Shown piece by piece: positions 9,175 through 18,324 of a DNA stretch of 64,000 bases. The notes below the pieces were generated by a model, which had not been told where the DNA came from, did no database searches, and worked only from the letters and a program-made list of their open reading frames with translations. Every line of letters starts with the position of its first letter. Positions within the stretch are counted from its first letter, which is position 1. The DNA comes from Pseudomonas bharatica CSV86 (GTDB lineage Bacteria > Pseudomonadota > Gammaproteobacteria > Pseudomonadales > Pseudomonadaceae). Both the position numbers and the translations under genes were made by a program. The DNA lies in assembly GCF_000319305.2 (NCBI RefSeq), contig NZ_AMWJ02000001.1:2457001-2521000 (forward strand), given 5' to 3'.

Positions 9175-11345
9175 GCCACCTCCCGGACGATGCTGTACGC
9201 CGCTTGCTGCTCCGTCGCCTGTTCGGCCAGGGCTTCCTTGAGCACCTGTTCGGTGATGATGCCCCGTTCGATCAGGTAGTCGCCCAGGCTCACTTGCTCC
9301 GGGTCGAAGTCGATCATCACCTGGTTGAACAGGGTGGTCGGCACCATGCCGCGGGTTTGCAGGAGCGTGCCGAGCAGCACCTGGTGGCGGCTGACCCGTT
9401 CGATCAGCGCGGCATCGTCCTTGTGCCGTTCCAGGACCTGGAGCATCTGCCGGGTTTCCTCCTTCTGCCAGGGGCTGGGGTAGTGATAGCGCAGGCCCAG
9501 GGTGACCCGTCCCTGAGGCGCCAGGCGGCAGCTCACCGGGCGCTTCAGGTGGCGGGCGATGGCGCCCAGGGATACCTGGCTGACCGGGCTTTCACTGGCC
9601 AGGACCAGGGTATGGCCGTGTTCCTCGACGGGCAGCACGCCGTAGTGCATGGCGATCTTGCGCGGCAGTTGGGCGATCAGGTGCGGATCGATATTGAACG
9701 GGTCCAGCGGGGCCCAGGGCAGGTCCAGCTGTTCGGCCAGGGTTTCCACCAGCTGTTCGCTGCTGATCAGCCCACGCACCAGCAGTTCGCGGCCAAGGCG
9801 GCGACGCTCCGGGGTAGTGATCGCAGCTTGCAGTTGGTCCTCGGTGATCAGCCCTTTGTCGATCAGGCGCCGGCCCAGCGGAGTACGCGCGGGCGCCGCG
9901 AGGGCAGGGAATTCATGGGTGGTCTTGTCCCAGGCCACCCGCCGCGAGTCGCCCATCTCCAGGACTTGGCGCAGGGCGCGGATATTGGCGAAGAAATTCA
10001 CGAAGTTGCTCCACATCATCCGTGGTGCCGACAGCAGGCCCTCGAAGATGCCGTAATAGCGGGTGACGAACCAGCCGCGCTGGAACAGGCGGTTGAGCAG
10101 GAGGAAACCGTTGAGCCAGAGCAGGGTGGTCAGCAACTCGCTGCCTTCGAGGATCGACGGAAAGCGCCAGGCTTCGGGGAAGAACCAGGTGGTCAGCCAC
10201 ATGCTCAGCAGCACCAGGAGCAGCAGGTTGACCAGGAAACTCAGCAGGTAGGCGAACAGGCCACGGCGGTCGCGCCAGAGGAAGTAGTTGAGCGCGCCCT
10301 TGCGGCTCCAGCCGAGGTTGCTGGTGCCCTGGAAGACGATGCCGACGATCCAGCGCGATTTTTGCCGGATCGCATGTTGCCAGTCCCGCGGGAAGTGCTC
10401 GCGCACGCAGATCACCTGGGCGAACGCCTTGCTCATGCCGGGCGCCCAGACCCGCTCCAGGGCCAGTTCCGGATCGCTGATGGAATAGCGGGCGAAAATG
10501 CACTTCATGCCTTTCTGCTTGAGGCGGAAGCCGATGTCGTAGTCCTCGGTGAGGCTCTGCACGTCAAAGGCGATGCCATCGCCGTCTTCGAGCAGTGCGC
10601 CGATGGCGCGGCGGCTGAAGCAGGTGCCGACTCCGGCGCTGGGCACCTGGCCGGTCAGGGCCTCGCGCACGATCACATCCTTGCCGTGGTTCTCGGCGAA
10701 CTCGTCGACATAGTGCCCGGCGGTGAAGCCGCGCCACTCCGGGGCGAAGGGATAGACCGGGATCTGGATCATGTCCTTGGCCGGCAACAGGTAGTTGAAC
10801 AGGCGCAGTTCCATGGGTGAGATCACGTCTTCGGCGTCATGCAGGATGAAACCGGCGAATTCGATGCGCGCATCCCGTTCGAAGCGCAGGATGGCGTCGA
10901 TCACGTTGTTCAGGCAGTCGGCCTTGCTGGTCGGGCCGGGGCGAGCGCAGACCACTTTGTGCACGTTGGGGTAGTGCAGGCACACGGCATCGACGTCGGC
11001 CTGGGTCTGCGGGTCGTTGGGGTAGGTGCCGACGAAGATCTGGTAGTTCTCGTAGTCCAGGGTCGAGGCCGCCAGGCGGGCCATTTCGCCGACCACGCCA
11101 ACCTCGTTCCAGGCCGGAACCATGATCGCCAGGGGTTTTTCCTGCACCTCGAACAGGCGCTTCTCGTCGGCATGCTCGTGCTTGCCGTAGACCCTGAAGC
11201 TGCGCACCAGCTTGCGTACCCAATAGACGATATCGATGAACAGGTCATCCAGGCCGAGGATGAACATCAGCGTGGCGAGGATGATCGCCAGCCATTTCAG
11301 GCCGTAGAGGACATAGGTGAGGACATCGACCCAGAACAGGCTCAC
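9171..11345 (-). CDS. nfrB: NfrB-like processive glycosyltransferase with MshEN c-di-GMP domain
   Basis: A 724-residue inner-membrane family 2 glycosyltransferase. N-terminal membrane helices are followed by the catalytic domain with DAED, the SLTEDYD acid motif and RQKSRW (QxxRW-type), then further helices around residues 370-420. The last 230 residues contain RRRLGRELLVRGLISSEQL and similar repeats typical of MshEN/GspE_N domains, which bind c-di-GMP. E. coli NfrB is reported to make the N4 receptor glycan under c-di-GMP control, using ManNAc made by WecB. Here wecB is immediately upstream and the reading frames overlap (GTGA), so NfrB starts at GTG 11345. nfrA follows with an ATGA overlap. 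Confidence 0.87.
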   Translation of the reverse strand: MSLFWVDVLTYVLYGLKWLAIILATLMFILGLDDLFIDIVYWVRKLVRSFRVYGKHEHADEKRLFEVQEKPLAIMVPAWNEVGVVGEMARLAASTLDYENYQIFVGTYPNDPQTQADVDAVCLHYPNVHKVVCARPGPTSKADCLNNVIDAILRFERDARIEFAGFILHDAEDVISPMELRLFNYLLPAKDMIQIPVYPFAPEWRGFTAGHYVDEFAENHGKDVIVREALTGQVPSAGVGTCFSRRAIGALLEDGDGIAFDVQSLTEDYDIGFRLKQKGMKCIFARYSISDPELALERVWAPGMSKAFAQVICVREHFPRDWQHAIRQKSRWIVGIVFQGTSNLGWSRKGALNYFLWRDRRGLFAYLLSFLVNLLLLVLLSMWLTTWFFPEAWRFPSILEGSELLTTLLWLNGFLLLNRLFQRGWFVTRYYGIFEGLLSAPRMMWSNFVNFFANIRALRQVLEMGDSRRVAWDKTTHEFPALAAPARTPLGRRLIDKGLITEDQLQAAITTPERRRLGRELLVRGLISSEQLVETLAEQLDLPWAPLDPFNIDPHLIAQLPRKIAMHYGVLPVEEHGHTLVLASESPVSQVSLGAIARHLKRPVSCRLAPQGRVTLGLRYHYPSPWQKEETRQMLQVLERHKDDAALIERVSRHQVLLGTLLQTRGMVPTTLFNQVMIDFDPEQVSLGDYLIERGIITEQVLKEALAEQATEQQAAYSIVREVA

Positions 11346-12508
11346 GAGTCGTCGCGCCCGTTGGCGTTTTCCTCGAGCCAGCGGCTCAGTCGTTCGGCGA
11401 TGCGCTCGCTGGCACGGCCGTCGCCAACGGGGAAGAACACTTTGCTCATGCGTTGGTAGGTGTCCGGGTCATCGAGCAATTGCCGGGTTTCCTTGACGAT
11501 GCGTTCGGTCTGGGTGCCGACCAGGATCACCGTGCCCGCTTCGAGCACGGCCGGGCGCTCGGTGACCTTGCGCAGCACCAGCACCGGCTTGCCCAGCGCC
11601 GGGGCCTCCTCCTGGACGCCGCCGGAGTCGGTGAGGATCAGGTAGGCGCGGTCCATCAGCCAGACGAAGTGCTGGTAGTCCTGTGGGGCGACGAGGTGGA
11701 TATTCGGCTGGTTCGACAGCACCGAGTACACCGCCTTCTGGACCTGCGGGTTGAGGTGCACCGGGTAGACGAACTGCACGTCCGGATAACGCAGGGCAAG
11801 CTCGGCCAGGGCCAGGCAGATGCGCTCGAAGCCGGGGCCGAAGTTTTCCCGGCGGTGGCCGGTGATCAGGACCAGGCGCTGGTCGTCGCGCAGCTTGCTC
11901 AGCGGCGAGTCCGGGGCCGGGTGCCATTGGCTGTGCTTGAGGTGATCGCGCATCCACAGCAGGGCGTCGATCACGGTGTTGCCGGTAACTTCAAGATGTT
12001 CAAGGGGCACGCCCTCGCGCAGCAGGTTGTCACGCGCGTCCTTGGTGGGCGGGAAGTGCAGGTCGGCGATCACCCCGGTAAGGCGCCGGTTGGCCTCCTC
12101 CGGCCAGGGCTGGCGCAGGTTGCCGGTGCGCAGGCCGGCCTCGACATGGGCAATGGGGATCTGCCGGTTGAAGGCGGCCAAGGCGGCAATGAAGCTGGTG
12201 GTGGTGTCGCCGTGGACCAGCACGATGCGCGGCCGGATCCGCTCGTAGGCGGCATCGATATGCGCCAGCAGCTGCTGGGACAGGCTGTTCAGGGTCTGGT
12301 TCTGGGTCATCACCTGCAGGTCTTCGTCGACGTGCAGGCCGAAGTCGTTGAGCACCTGCTGGAGCATTTCGCGGTGCTGGCCGGTGGAGCAGATGCTCAG
12401 GTCGATATCCGGCCACTCACGCAGGACCCCGGCCAGCGGCGCCATCTTGATCGCTTCCGGGCGGGTGCCGAACACCATCATGACTTTGTACGGCTTTCCT
12501 TCGCTCAT
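11342..12508 (-). CDS. wecB: UDP-N-acetylglucosamine 2-epimerase (non-hydrolysing)
   Basis: A 388-residue WecB-family enzyme that interconverts UDP-GlcNAc and UDP-ManNAc in the cytoplasm. Motifs seen are FGTRPEAIKMAPL near the start, HVEAGLRTGN, TGHRRENFG and DSGGVQEEAP. The ATG at 12508 follows a GAGGGA ribosome site; an in-frame extension to 12601 lacks family similarity. It is the first gene of the leftward cluster ending in the DUF4434 gene, and its stop overlaps the nfrB GTG. A dedicated epimerase copy beside nfrB implies that the glycan contains ManNAc. Confidence 0.93.
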   Translation of the reverse strand: MSEGKPYKVMMVFGTRPEAIKMAPLAGVLREWPDIDLSICSTGQHREMLQQVLNDFGLHVDEDLQVMTQNQTLNSLSQQLLAHIDAAYERIRPRIVLVHGDTTTSFIAALAAFNRQIPIAHVEAGLRTGNLRQPWPEEANRRLTGVIADLHFPPTKDARDNLLREGVPLEHLEVTGNTVIDALLWMRDHLKHSQWHPAPDSPLSKLRDDQRLVLITGHRRENFGPGFERICLALAELALRYPDVQFVYPVHLNPQVQKAVYSVLSNQPNIHLVAPQDYQHFVWLMDRAYLILTDSGGVQEEAPALGKPVLVLRKVTERPAVLEAGTVILVGTQTERIVKETRQLLDDPDTYQRMSKVFFPVGDGRASERIAERLSRWLEENANGRDDS

Positions 12509-12642
12509 GGTCCGGTCCCTCTGAGGTTTCGAGTCATACGGGCGTGCATGGGTGCATGATTTGATACAAGCAGGGGACTTGTGGGTTGTCCAATTCGGCA
12601 AGAGGGATATTGCGGGCCGTTGGCAATCTTTCGAATCAGTCG

Positions 12643-12671
12643 TTGACTTGGCAGGACGCTTTCGCTAGCTT
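12643..12671 (+). promoter_or_regulatory. Candidate sigma-70 promoter of the ilvA leader transcript
   Basis: A TTGACT -35 hexamer at 12643-12648 is followed, after a 17-base spacer, by TAGCTT at 12666-12671. The predicted start of transcription would fall at or within a base or two of the leader-peptide ATG at 12679, which would make the leader mRNA leaderless. The -10 match is weak. Confidence 0.45.
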
Positions 12672-12678
12672 CGCTGGC

Positions 12679-12744
12679 ATGAACACATTCCAGCACCTGC
12701 CAGCCCACAGCATTATTACCGCCATTATCCGATTGGCGGGCTAG
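12679..12744 (+). CDS. Isoleucine/threonine-rich attenuator leader peptide of ilvA
   Basis: A 21-codon ORF starting ATG-AAC-ACA and ending GGC-TAG. Its middle reads SIITAII, with four isoleucine codons (ATT ATT at 12712-12717, ATT ATC at 12724-12729) and two threonine codons. It sits directly before an intrinsic terminator and the threonine dehydratase gene, the first step of isoleucine synthesis from threonine. This is the arrangement expected for ribosome-mediated attenuation by isoleucine charging. No Shine-Dalgarno sequence precedes the ATG. Confidence 0.75.
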   Translation: MNTFQHLPAHSIITAIIRLAG

Positions 12745-12786
12745 CTGGCAGCTGCACCTAACCCGCCCTGGAGGCGGGTTTTTTCT
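12697..12786 (+). terminator. Attenuator: pause, antiterminator and terminator stems before ilvA
   Basis: Three mutually exclusive pairings are visible. Segment 1 CTGCCAGC (12697-12704) can pair with segment 2 GCTGGCAG (12744-12751). Segment 2 also carries GGCGGG (12735-12740), which can pair with CCCGCC (12762-12767). That same segment 3, AACCCGCC (12760-12767), forms the terminator stem with GGCGGGTT (12773-12780) before a T-rich tract. Stalling at the Ile codons would free segment 2 to block the terminator. Confidence 0.8.
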
Positions 12787-12827
12787 TTCTCGACTCCCGG
12801 GCCCTTGCAAAAGACCAGGAGTCATCG

Positions 12828-14387
12828 ATGACCAGTCTCACCGTAAGCCCCCCTAGCCTCGGCGCACCGAACCTGCTGTCGGACTATGTGCGTCGCATCC
12901 TGTCCGCCCCGGTGTACGACCTGGCCATCGAAACCCCGTTGCAGCCGGCCCGGGCCCTGTCCGCGCACCTGGACAACCAGGTCCTGCTCAAGCGCGAGGA
13001 CCTGCAGCCGACCTTTTCCTTCAAGATCCGCGGTGCCTACACCCGTCTCAGCCGCCTGACCCCCGAGCAGCGAGCCCGCGGCGTGATCACCGCGTCCGCC
13101 GGCAACCATGCCCAAGGCGTGGCCCTGGCCGCCCGCGAGCTGGGTATCGTGGCGACCATCGTCATGCCCGAGACCACCCCAGCGCTGAAGGTCGAAGGCG
13201 TGCGTTCCCGTGGCGGCCATGTGGTGCTGCATGGCGATGCCTTTCCGCGCGCGCTGGCCCATGCCTTGCACCTGGCCCAGCGCGATGGCGCGACCTTCGT
13301 CCCGCCCTTCGACGATCAGGATGTGATCGCCGGGCAGGGCACCGTCGCCATGGAGATCCTTCGCCAGCAACCCGGCGCGCTGGATGCCATCTTCGTACCG
13401 GTGGGCGGCGGCGGGCTGATCTCGGGGATCGCCGCCTACGTCAAATACCTGCGCCCCGAGGTCAAGGTGATCGGTGTCGAACCGCAGGATTCCAATTGTC
13501 TGCAAGCCGCCCTGGCGGCCGGCGAGCGAGTGGTGCTGGCCCAGGTCGGGACCTTCGCCGATGGCGTGGCGGTGGCGCAGATCGGCGCCCACTGTTTCGA
13601 TATCTGCCGGCATTACGTGGACGAGGTGATCACCGTCAGCAGTGACGAACTCTGTGCAGCGATCAAGGATATCTACGACGACACCCGCTCCATCACCGAG
13701 CCGTCGGGAGCGCTCGCCGTGGCCGGGATCAAGAAGTACGTGGCCGCCCGGGGGGTGCAGGGCCAGACCCTGGTGGCGATCGATTCCGGTGCCAATGTCA
13801 ATTTCGACCGCCTGCGCCATGTCGCCGAGCGCGCCGAACTGGGCGAGCAGCGCGAGGCGGTGATCGCGGTGACCATCCCCGAGCGCCCGGGCAGCTTCCG
13901 CGCCTTCTGCCAGGCCCTGGGGCGGCGCCAGATCACCGAGTTCAACTACCGCTATCACCCGGGCAAGGAGGCGCGGCTGTTTGTCGGGGTCCAGACCCAC
14001 CCGCTGACCGACCCGCGCGAGGCCTTGGTTGCCAGCCTGCGCGAGCAGGGTTACGAGGTGCTCGACCTGACCGACAACGAACTGGCCAAGCTGCATATTC
14101 GCCATACCGTCGGCGGCCATGCCGGGCCGGGCGCCGAAGAGCGCGTGCTGCGCTTCGAGTTCCCCGAACGGCCGGGGGCGCTGCTGGGCTTCCTGGAGAG
14201 CCTTGGCAAGCGCTGGAACATCAGCCTGTTCCACTACCGCAACCATGGCGCCGCCGATGCCCGGGTGTTCGCCGCCCTCGAAGTGCCGGCTGACGAGCGT
14301 GCCGACCTGCCGGGCCTGCTCGATGCCATGGGTTATCGCTACTGGGACGAGACCGATAATCCGGCTTATCGCCTGTTCCTTGGCTGA
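12828..14387 (+). CDS. ilvA: Biosynthetic threonine ammonia-lyase (threonine dehydratase)
   Basis: A 519-residue PLP enzyme converting threonine to 2-oxobutanoate and ammonia, the committed step to isoleucine. The PLP lysine is in the SFKIRGAY motif (about residue 65), the phosphate loop is GGGGLISG, and ITEPSGALA is present. Two ACT-like regulatory domains follow (REAVIAVTIPERPGSFRAF and ERVLRFEFPERPGALLGF), the arrangement of the feedback-inhibited biosynthetic form. The ATG at 12828 has an AGGAG site eight bases upstream. Expression appears to be set by the attenuator immediately upstream. Pseudomonads often have a second ilvA elsewhere, so this may be one of two paralogues. Confidence 0.94.
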   Translation: MTSLTVSPPSLGAPNLLSDYVRRILSAPVYDLAIETPLQPARALSAHLDNQVLLKREDLQPTFSFKIRGAYTRLSRLTPEQRARGVITASAGNHAQGVALAARELGIVATIVMPETTPALKVEGVRSRGGHVVLHGDAFPRALAHALHLAQRDGATFVPPFDDQDVIAGQGTVAMEILRQQPGALDAIFVPVGGGGLISGIAAYVKYLRPEVKVIGVEPQDSNCLQAALAAGERVVLAQVGTFADGVAVAQIGAHCFDICRHYVDEVITVSSDELCAAIKDIYDDTRSITEPSGALAVAGIKKYVAARGVQGQTLVAIDSGANVNFDRLRHVAERAELGEQREAVIAVTIPERPGSFRAFCQALGRRQITEFNYRYHPGKEARLFVGVQTHPLTDPREALVASLREQGYEVLDLTDNELAKLHIRHTVGGHAGPGAEERVLRFEFPERPGALLGFLESLGKRWNISLFHYRNHGAADARVFAALEVPADERADLPGLLDAMGYRYWDETDNPAYRLFLG

Positions 14388-14466
14388 GGTTGTCCTGGAT
14401 CAACACCTGCCGCTTATTCCAGGAGGATGCTGAAAGCATCGAGATAGAGCCACTGAGGGATTAGCC

Positions 14467-15615
14467 ATGAGCAGCACGTTTTTCATTCCGGCCGTGAATA
14501 TCATGGGCATCGGCTGCCTTGACGAGGCCATGACGGCAATCGTCGGCTACGGCTTTCGCAAGGCGCTGATCGTGACTGACGGCGGCCTGGCCAAGGCCGG
14601 TGTCGCGCAGCGGATCGCCGAGCAACTGGCGGTGCGCGATATCGATTCGCGGGTGTTCGACGACGCCAAGCCCAACCCGAGCATCGCCAACGTGGAGCAG
14701 GGCCTGGCACTGCTGCAACGGGAAAAATGCGATTTCGTCATCTCCCTGGGCGGTGGTTCGCCCCATGATTGCGCCAAGGGCATCGCCCTGTGCGCCACCA
14801 ATGGCGGCAGGATCGCCGACTACGAGGGCGTCGATCGCTCGACCAAACCGCAACTGCCGTTGGTGGCGATCAACACCACGGCCGGGACGGCCAGCGAGAT
14901 GACCCGCTTCTGCATCATCACGGACGAAGCGCGGCACGTGAAAATGGCCATCGTCGACCGCAATGTCACGCCGATCCTCTCGGTCAATGACCCGGCGTTG
15001 ATGGTCGCCATGCCCAAGGCCCTGACGGCCGCGACGGGCATGGACGCCCTGACCCACGCAGTGGAAGCCTATGTCTCGACCGCCGCCACGCCCATCACCG
15101 ATGCCTGCGCGTTGAAAGCCATCGAGCTGATCAGCGGCAACCTGCGCCAGGCGGTGGCCAACGGCCAGGACCTGCTGGCACGGGAAGCCATGGCCTACGC
15201 CCAGTTTCTTGCGGGCATGGCCTTCAACAATGCCTCGCTCGGCTATGTGCACGCCATGGCGCACCAGTTGGGCGGCTTCTACGACTTGCCCCATGGCGTG
15301 TGCAATGCGGTGTTGCTGCCCCATGTGCAGCGCTTCAATGCCAAGGTTTCGGCGGCGCGCTTGCGGGACGTGGCCGCGGCGCTGGGCGTGGAGGTCGCTG
15401 AACTGAATGCGGAGCAGGGCGCGGCGGCAGCCATCGAGGCGATCGAGCAACTGAGCCGGGACATCGATATTCCGCCGGGACTGGCGGTACTCGGGGCCAA
15501 GGTCGAGGATGTGCCGATCCTGGCCGGCAATGCCTTGAAGGATGCCTGCGGCCTGACCAATCCGCGGCCGGCGAGCCAGGCGGAGATCGAGGCGGTATTC
15601 AAGGCGGCGTTCTGA
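14467..15615 (+). CDS. yiaY: Iron-containing alcohol dehydrogenase (YiaY/ErcA-like)
   Basis: A 382-residue group III iron-dependent alcohol dehydrogenase. It shows the NAD-binding [11 protein letters not shown], the conserved [13 protein letters not shown], and metal-ligand regions [36 protein letters not shown]. It is strikingly like E. coli YiaY over its whole length; the P. aeruginosa homologue ErcA lies in the ethanol oxidation regulatory set. The ATG at 14467 follows GAGGGAT. It is 79 bases downstream of ilvA on the same strand and may be read from it. The physiological substrate is uncertain: short alcohols or threonine have been proposed for relatives. Confidence 0.9.
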   Translation: MSSTFFIPAVNIMGIGCLDEAMTAIVGYGFRKALIVTDGGLAKAGVAQRIAEQLAVRDIDSRVFDDAKPNPSIANVEQGLALLQREKCDFVISLGGGSPHDCAKGIALCATNGGRIADYEGVDRSTKPQLPLVAINTTAGTASEMTRFCIITDEARHVKMAIVDRNVTPILSVNDPALMVAMPKALTAATGMDALTHAVEAYVSTAATPITDACALKAIELISGNLRQAVANGQDLLAREAMAYAQFLAGMAFNNASLGYVHAMAHQLGGFYDLPHGVCNAVLLPHVQRFNAKVSAARLRDVAAALGVEVAELNAEQGAAAAIEAIEQLSRDIDIPPGLAVLGAKVEDVPILAGNALKDACGLTNPRPASQAEIEAVFKAAF

Positions 15616-15636
15616 TCCTGGACCGGCTCTGACCTT

Positions 15637-15710
15637 CAGGGCCTCATCGCTGGCAAGCCAGCTCCCACAGGGTTCAGCGTGGGAGCTGGCTTGCCAGCGA
15701 TGAGGCCCTC
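15637..15710. repeat. REP-type inverted repeat pair
   Basis: Head-to-head REP copies with the sequence core CATCGCTGGCAAGCCAGCTC and its inverse, located 22 bases after the alcohol dehydrogenase stop. They can form a stable hairpin and may end or stabilise that transcript. Confidence 0.9.
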
Positions 15711-15795
15711 AGCAACACCCCAGGTACATTGCCTTGCCAGCCACAGGCTGCACCACTAACCTTGCCGGCTTTCCCCGCTATTTCGCCGAGCCGTC

Positions 15796-16815
15796 ATGTC
15801 CCGCAGCACCTCCCGCACCACAGGTCGTCCCACCCTGGCCGAAGTCGCCCGGCTTTGCGGGGTGTCGCCGATCACCGTGTCCCGGGCCCTGCGCGGGGTG
15901 GCCACGGTAGCGCCGGAGCTGGTGGAGAAGGTCCGCGCCGCCGCTGCCCAGCTCGGCTATGTCGCCAACCCTGCCGCCCGCGCCCTGGCCTCGGCGCAGA
16001 GCCAGTCGGTGGCGGTGCTGATCCCGTCGTTGTCCAACCAGTTGTTCGTCGAGACCCTCGACGCTATCCACGATGTCCTGCGCCCACGCGGGCTGGAAGT
16101 GATGATCGGCAACTTCCACTACGACGCCGCCGTGGAGGAGAACCTGCTGCGCAACTACCTTGCCCACCAACCCCGCGGCCTGCTGTTGACCGGCTTCGAG
16201 CGTAGCGAGGCGGCGCGGCGCATGCTCGCCGCCAGCCGCGTACCTTGCGTGCACATGATGGAACTGGGGGACGAAGAGGATGTGGTCTCGGTAGGCTTTT
16301 CCCAGCATGAAGCCGGGCGCGCCGTCGCGCGTCACCTGCTCGAACGCGGGCGCCGCCGTCTCGGTTTTATCGCTGCGCAACTGGATGCCCGGGTCCTGCA
16401 ACGCGCCGAAGGCTTCCGCCAGGCCCTGGGCGAAGCCGGGCTGTACGACCCGGCACTGGAACTCCTGGTCCCGCAGCCATCGTCCATCGGCCTGGGCGGC
16501 GAGCTGTTCGGCCAGTTGCTGGCCCGCCATGGCGATATCGACGGGATCTTCTTCTGCAACGACGACCTCGCCCACGGTGCGATCTTCCAGGCCCAGCGCC
16601 AGGGCATCCGCGTCCCGGAACAGGTGGCGATGGTCGGGTTCAACGACCTGCCGGCCTCGGCCCATATGGTCCCGCGCCTGACGTCGATCCGCACGCCGCT
16701 GGCCGCTGTCGGCCGGCACGCGGCCCAGGCCTTGCTCGATCTGCTCGACGGCAAGACCGGGAAAAATCCGGTTCAGGACCTGGGTTTTGCCTTGATGATC
16801 CGCGAAAGCAGCTGA
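15796..16815 (+). CDS. LacI-family transcriptional regulator (GntR-like gluconate repressor type)
   Basis: A 339-residue LacI/GalR regulator. The helix-turn-helix (TLAEVARLCGVSPITVSRALRG) is at residues 13-35 and the hinge helix (NPAARALASAQSQSVAVLIP) at about 56-75. A periplasmic-binding-protein-like core follows. It resembles the gluconate repressor GntR of pseudomonads. However, no sugar kinase or permease gene lies beside it: its neighbours are a REP pair and a chemoreceptor-like gene, so the target genes must be elsewhere. The name GntR is therefore a family-level suggestion only. The ATG is directly preceded by GAGCCGTC, a weak ribosome site. Confidence 0.85.
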   Translation: MSRSTSRTTGRPTLAEVARLCGVSPITVSRALRGVATVAPELVEKVRAAAAQLGYVANPAARALASAQSQSVAVLIPSLSNQLFVETLDAIHDVLRPRGLEVMIGNFHYDAAVEENLLRNYLAHQPRGLLLTGFERSEAARRMLAASRVPCVHMMELGDEEDVVSVGFSQHEAGRAVARHLLERGRRRLGFIAAQLDARVLQRAEGFRQALGEAGLYDPALELLVPQPSSIGLGGELFGQLLARHGDIDGIFFCNDDLAHGAIFQAQRQGIRVPEQVAMVGFNDLPASAHMVPRLTSIRTPLAAVGRHAAQALLDLLDGKTGKNPVQDLGFALMIRESS

Positions 16816-16825
16816 AAAACAGCCG

Positions 16826-16872
16826 ATAGATGGTGATGGCCAAGCGCTTGCAGGGCGCTCTCGCCCATCTAT
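16826..16872. repeat. Inverted repeat between the LacI gene and the receptor gene
   Basis: ATAGATGG (16826-16833) and CCATCTAT (16865-16872) flank a GC-rich core that contains its own partial dyad GCGCTTGCAGGGCGC. There is no T-tract, so this is not a standard terminator. It could be a transcription factor site or a leader hairpin for the downstream receptor gene. Confidence 0.35.
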
Positions 16873-16907
16873 GCTGAGCACAATTCCGCCAATGGAGTGT
16901 GCGTGAC

Positions 16908-18227
16908 ATGTTCGACTCCCATCGCAAATCGGATCTGGCAGAAATCGAGCGGTGTAATCGGGCGTTGGCCGAAGCCAACGCAAAACTGGCAGCGATCAGC
17001 CGTTCCATGGCCATGATCGAGTTCAGCCCCGATGGAGTAGTACTCGACGCAAACGAGCATTTTTGCAACGCCATGGGTTACAGCCTCGAGGAAATCTGCG
17101 GCCAGCATCACCGGATCTTCTGCGAGGAGGCCTACACCAAGACCGAAGAGTACCGCCAGCTGTGGCGCGACCTGGCCCAGGGCCAGGCACGTAGCGGTAC
17201 TTTCCTGCGGCTCGATCGCAAGCGCCAGGAGCTATGGCTGGAGGCAAGCTATATGCCGGTGTTCGGCAGCAACGGCGTGGTCACCAGCATCATCAAGGTG
17301 GCCAGTGATATTACCGAGCGTGTGGTGCACGAGCACGAGGCGGACTGCCTGCTTGAGGCCATTGGCCGCTCGATGGCGGTGATCGAGTTCACCCCGGAAG
17401 GCCGGGTGATCACGGCCAACGACAACTTCCTGCGCACCATGCACTACCGTCTCGACGAGATCGTTGGCCAGCACCACAGCCTGTTCTGCCACAAAAGCGA
17501 AAGCGAGTCGGCCCAGTACAAGGCCTTCTGGGCTTCGCTCAATCGTGGCGAGTACCACTCGCATCGCTTCGAGCGGGTCAACAAGCTGGGGCAGATGGTC
17601 TACCTGGAAGCTTCGTACAACCCGATCTTCGATACCAAGGGGCGGTTGTACAAGGTGGTCAAGTTCGCCAGCGATATCACCCATCAGGTCTGCACCCAGC
17701 AATCGGCTGCGGAGGCGGCCCACGCAACCTCGGTGCAGAACGACGCCTGCGCGCGCAAGGGATCGGAGGTTGTGCAGCAGACCGTGCATGTGATCGAGGA
17801 GATTTCCCATGACCTCAATGAAGCAGCGCGCAGCATCGATGCGGTGAACCGCCAGTCGGAACTGATCGGGCAGATCGTTCTTACCATCCGCGGGATCGCC
17901 GACCAGACCAACCTGCTGGCGCTGAACGCGGCCATCGAAGCGGCGCGGGCCGGCGAACACGGACGCGGGTTTGCCGTGGTGGCCGAGGAAGTGCGCAACC
18001 TTGCGGCGCGCACCAGCAAGGCCACGGTAGAGATCGTCGAGGTGGTGCGGCAGAACCACGACCTGTCGCTCAAGGCAGTGGCAAGCATGCAGTCCAGCCT
18101 GAGTCGAACGGGGCAGGGGGTGGACCTTGCGAATGAAGCAGGCGAGGTGATCCTGGAGATCCAGCAAGGGTCGCGGCATGTGGTGGATGCCATCAGCCAG
18201 ATCAATTCGACGCTGCAACTGCACTAG
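16908..18227 (+). CDS. BdlA-like soluble PAS-PAS chemoreceptor
   Basis: A 439-residue methyl-accepting chemotaxis-type protein without membrane helices. Two PAS domains lie at about 25-140 ([26 protein letters not shown]) and 150-265 ([26 protein letters not shown]), followed by a cytoplasmic signalling hairpin with [40 protein letters not shown]. This matches BdlA, the P. aeruginosa biofilm-dispersion receptor of about 417 residues. The ATG at 16908 is chosen over GTG at 16899 because GGAG lies ten bases before it. The signalling tip is intact, and there is no C-terminal methyltransferase-docking pentapeptide. It is a probable sensor of redox or nutrient change linked to c-di-GMP, by analogy only. 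Confidence 0.82.
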   Translation: MFDSHRKSDLAEIERCNRALAEANAKLAAISRSMAMIEFSPDGVVLDANEHFCNAMGYSLEEICGQHHRIFCEEAYTKTEEYRQLWRDLAQGQARSGTFLRLDRKRQELWLEASYMPVFGSNGVVTSIIKVASDITERVVHEHEADCLLEAIGRSMAVIEFTPEGRVITANDNFLRTMHYRLDEIVGQHHSLFCHKSESESAQYKAFWASLNRGEYHSHRFERVNKLGQMVYLEASYNPIFDTKGRLYKVVKFASDITHQVCTQQSAAEAAHATSVQNDACARKGSEVVQQTVHVIEEISHDLNEAARSIDAVNRQSELIGQIVLTIRGIADQTNLLALNAAIEAARAGEHGRGFAVVAEEVRNLAARTSKATVEIVEVVRQNHDLSLKAVASMQSSLSRTGQGVDLANEAGEVILEIQQGSRHVVDAISQINSTLQLH

Positions 18228-18231
18228 GCTC

Positions 18232-18304
18232 CAGGGCCTCATCGCTGGCAAGCCAGCTCCCACAGGGGGGGCTGTGGGAGCTGGCTTGCCAGCGATGGGG
18301 CCCT
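18232..18304. repeat. REP-type inverted repeat pair
   Basis: REP pair with a CAGGGGGGGCTG loop between the convergent receptor gene (plus) and MFS gene (minus). It is well placed to act as a two-way terminator. Confidence 0.9.
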
Positions 18305-18324
18305 CAGCCCCACAACAGGTTTTT

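Noticed and set aside
9111..10820. 569-codon plus-strand ORF opposite nfrB
   Set aside because: Antisense to a conserved glycosyltransferase with catalytic motifs; no recognisable domain and shadow-type composition.
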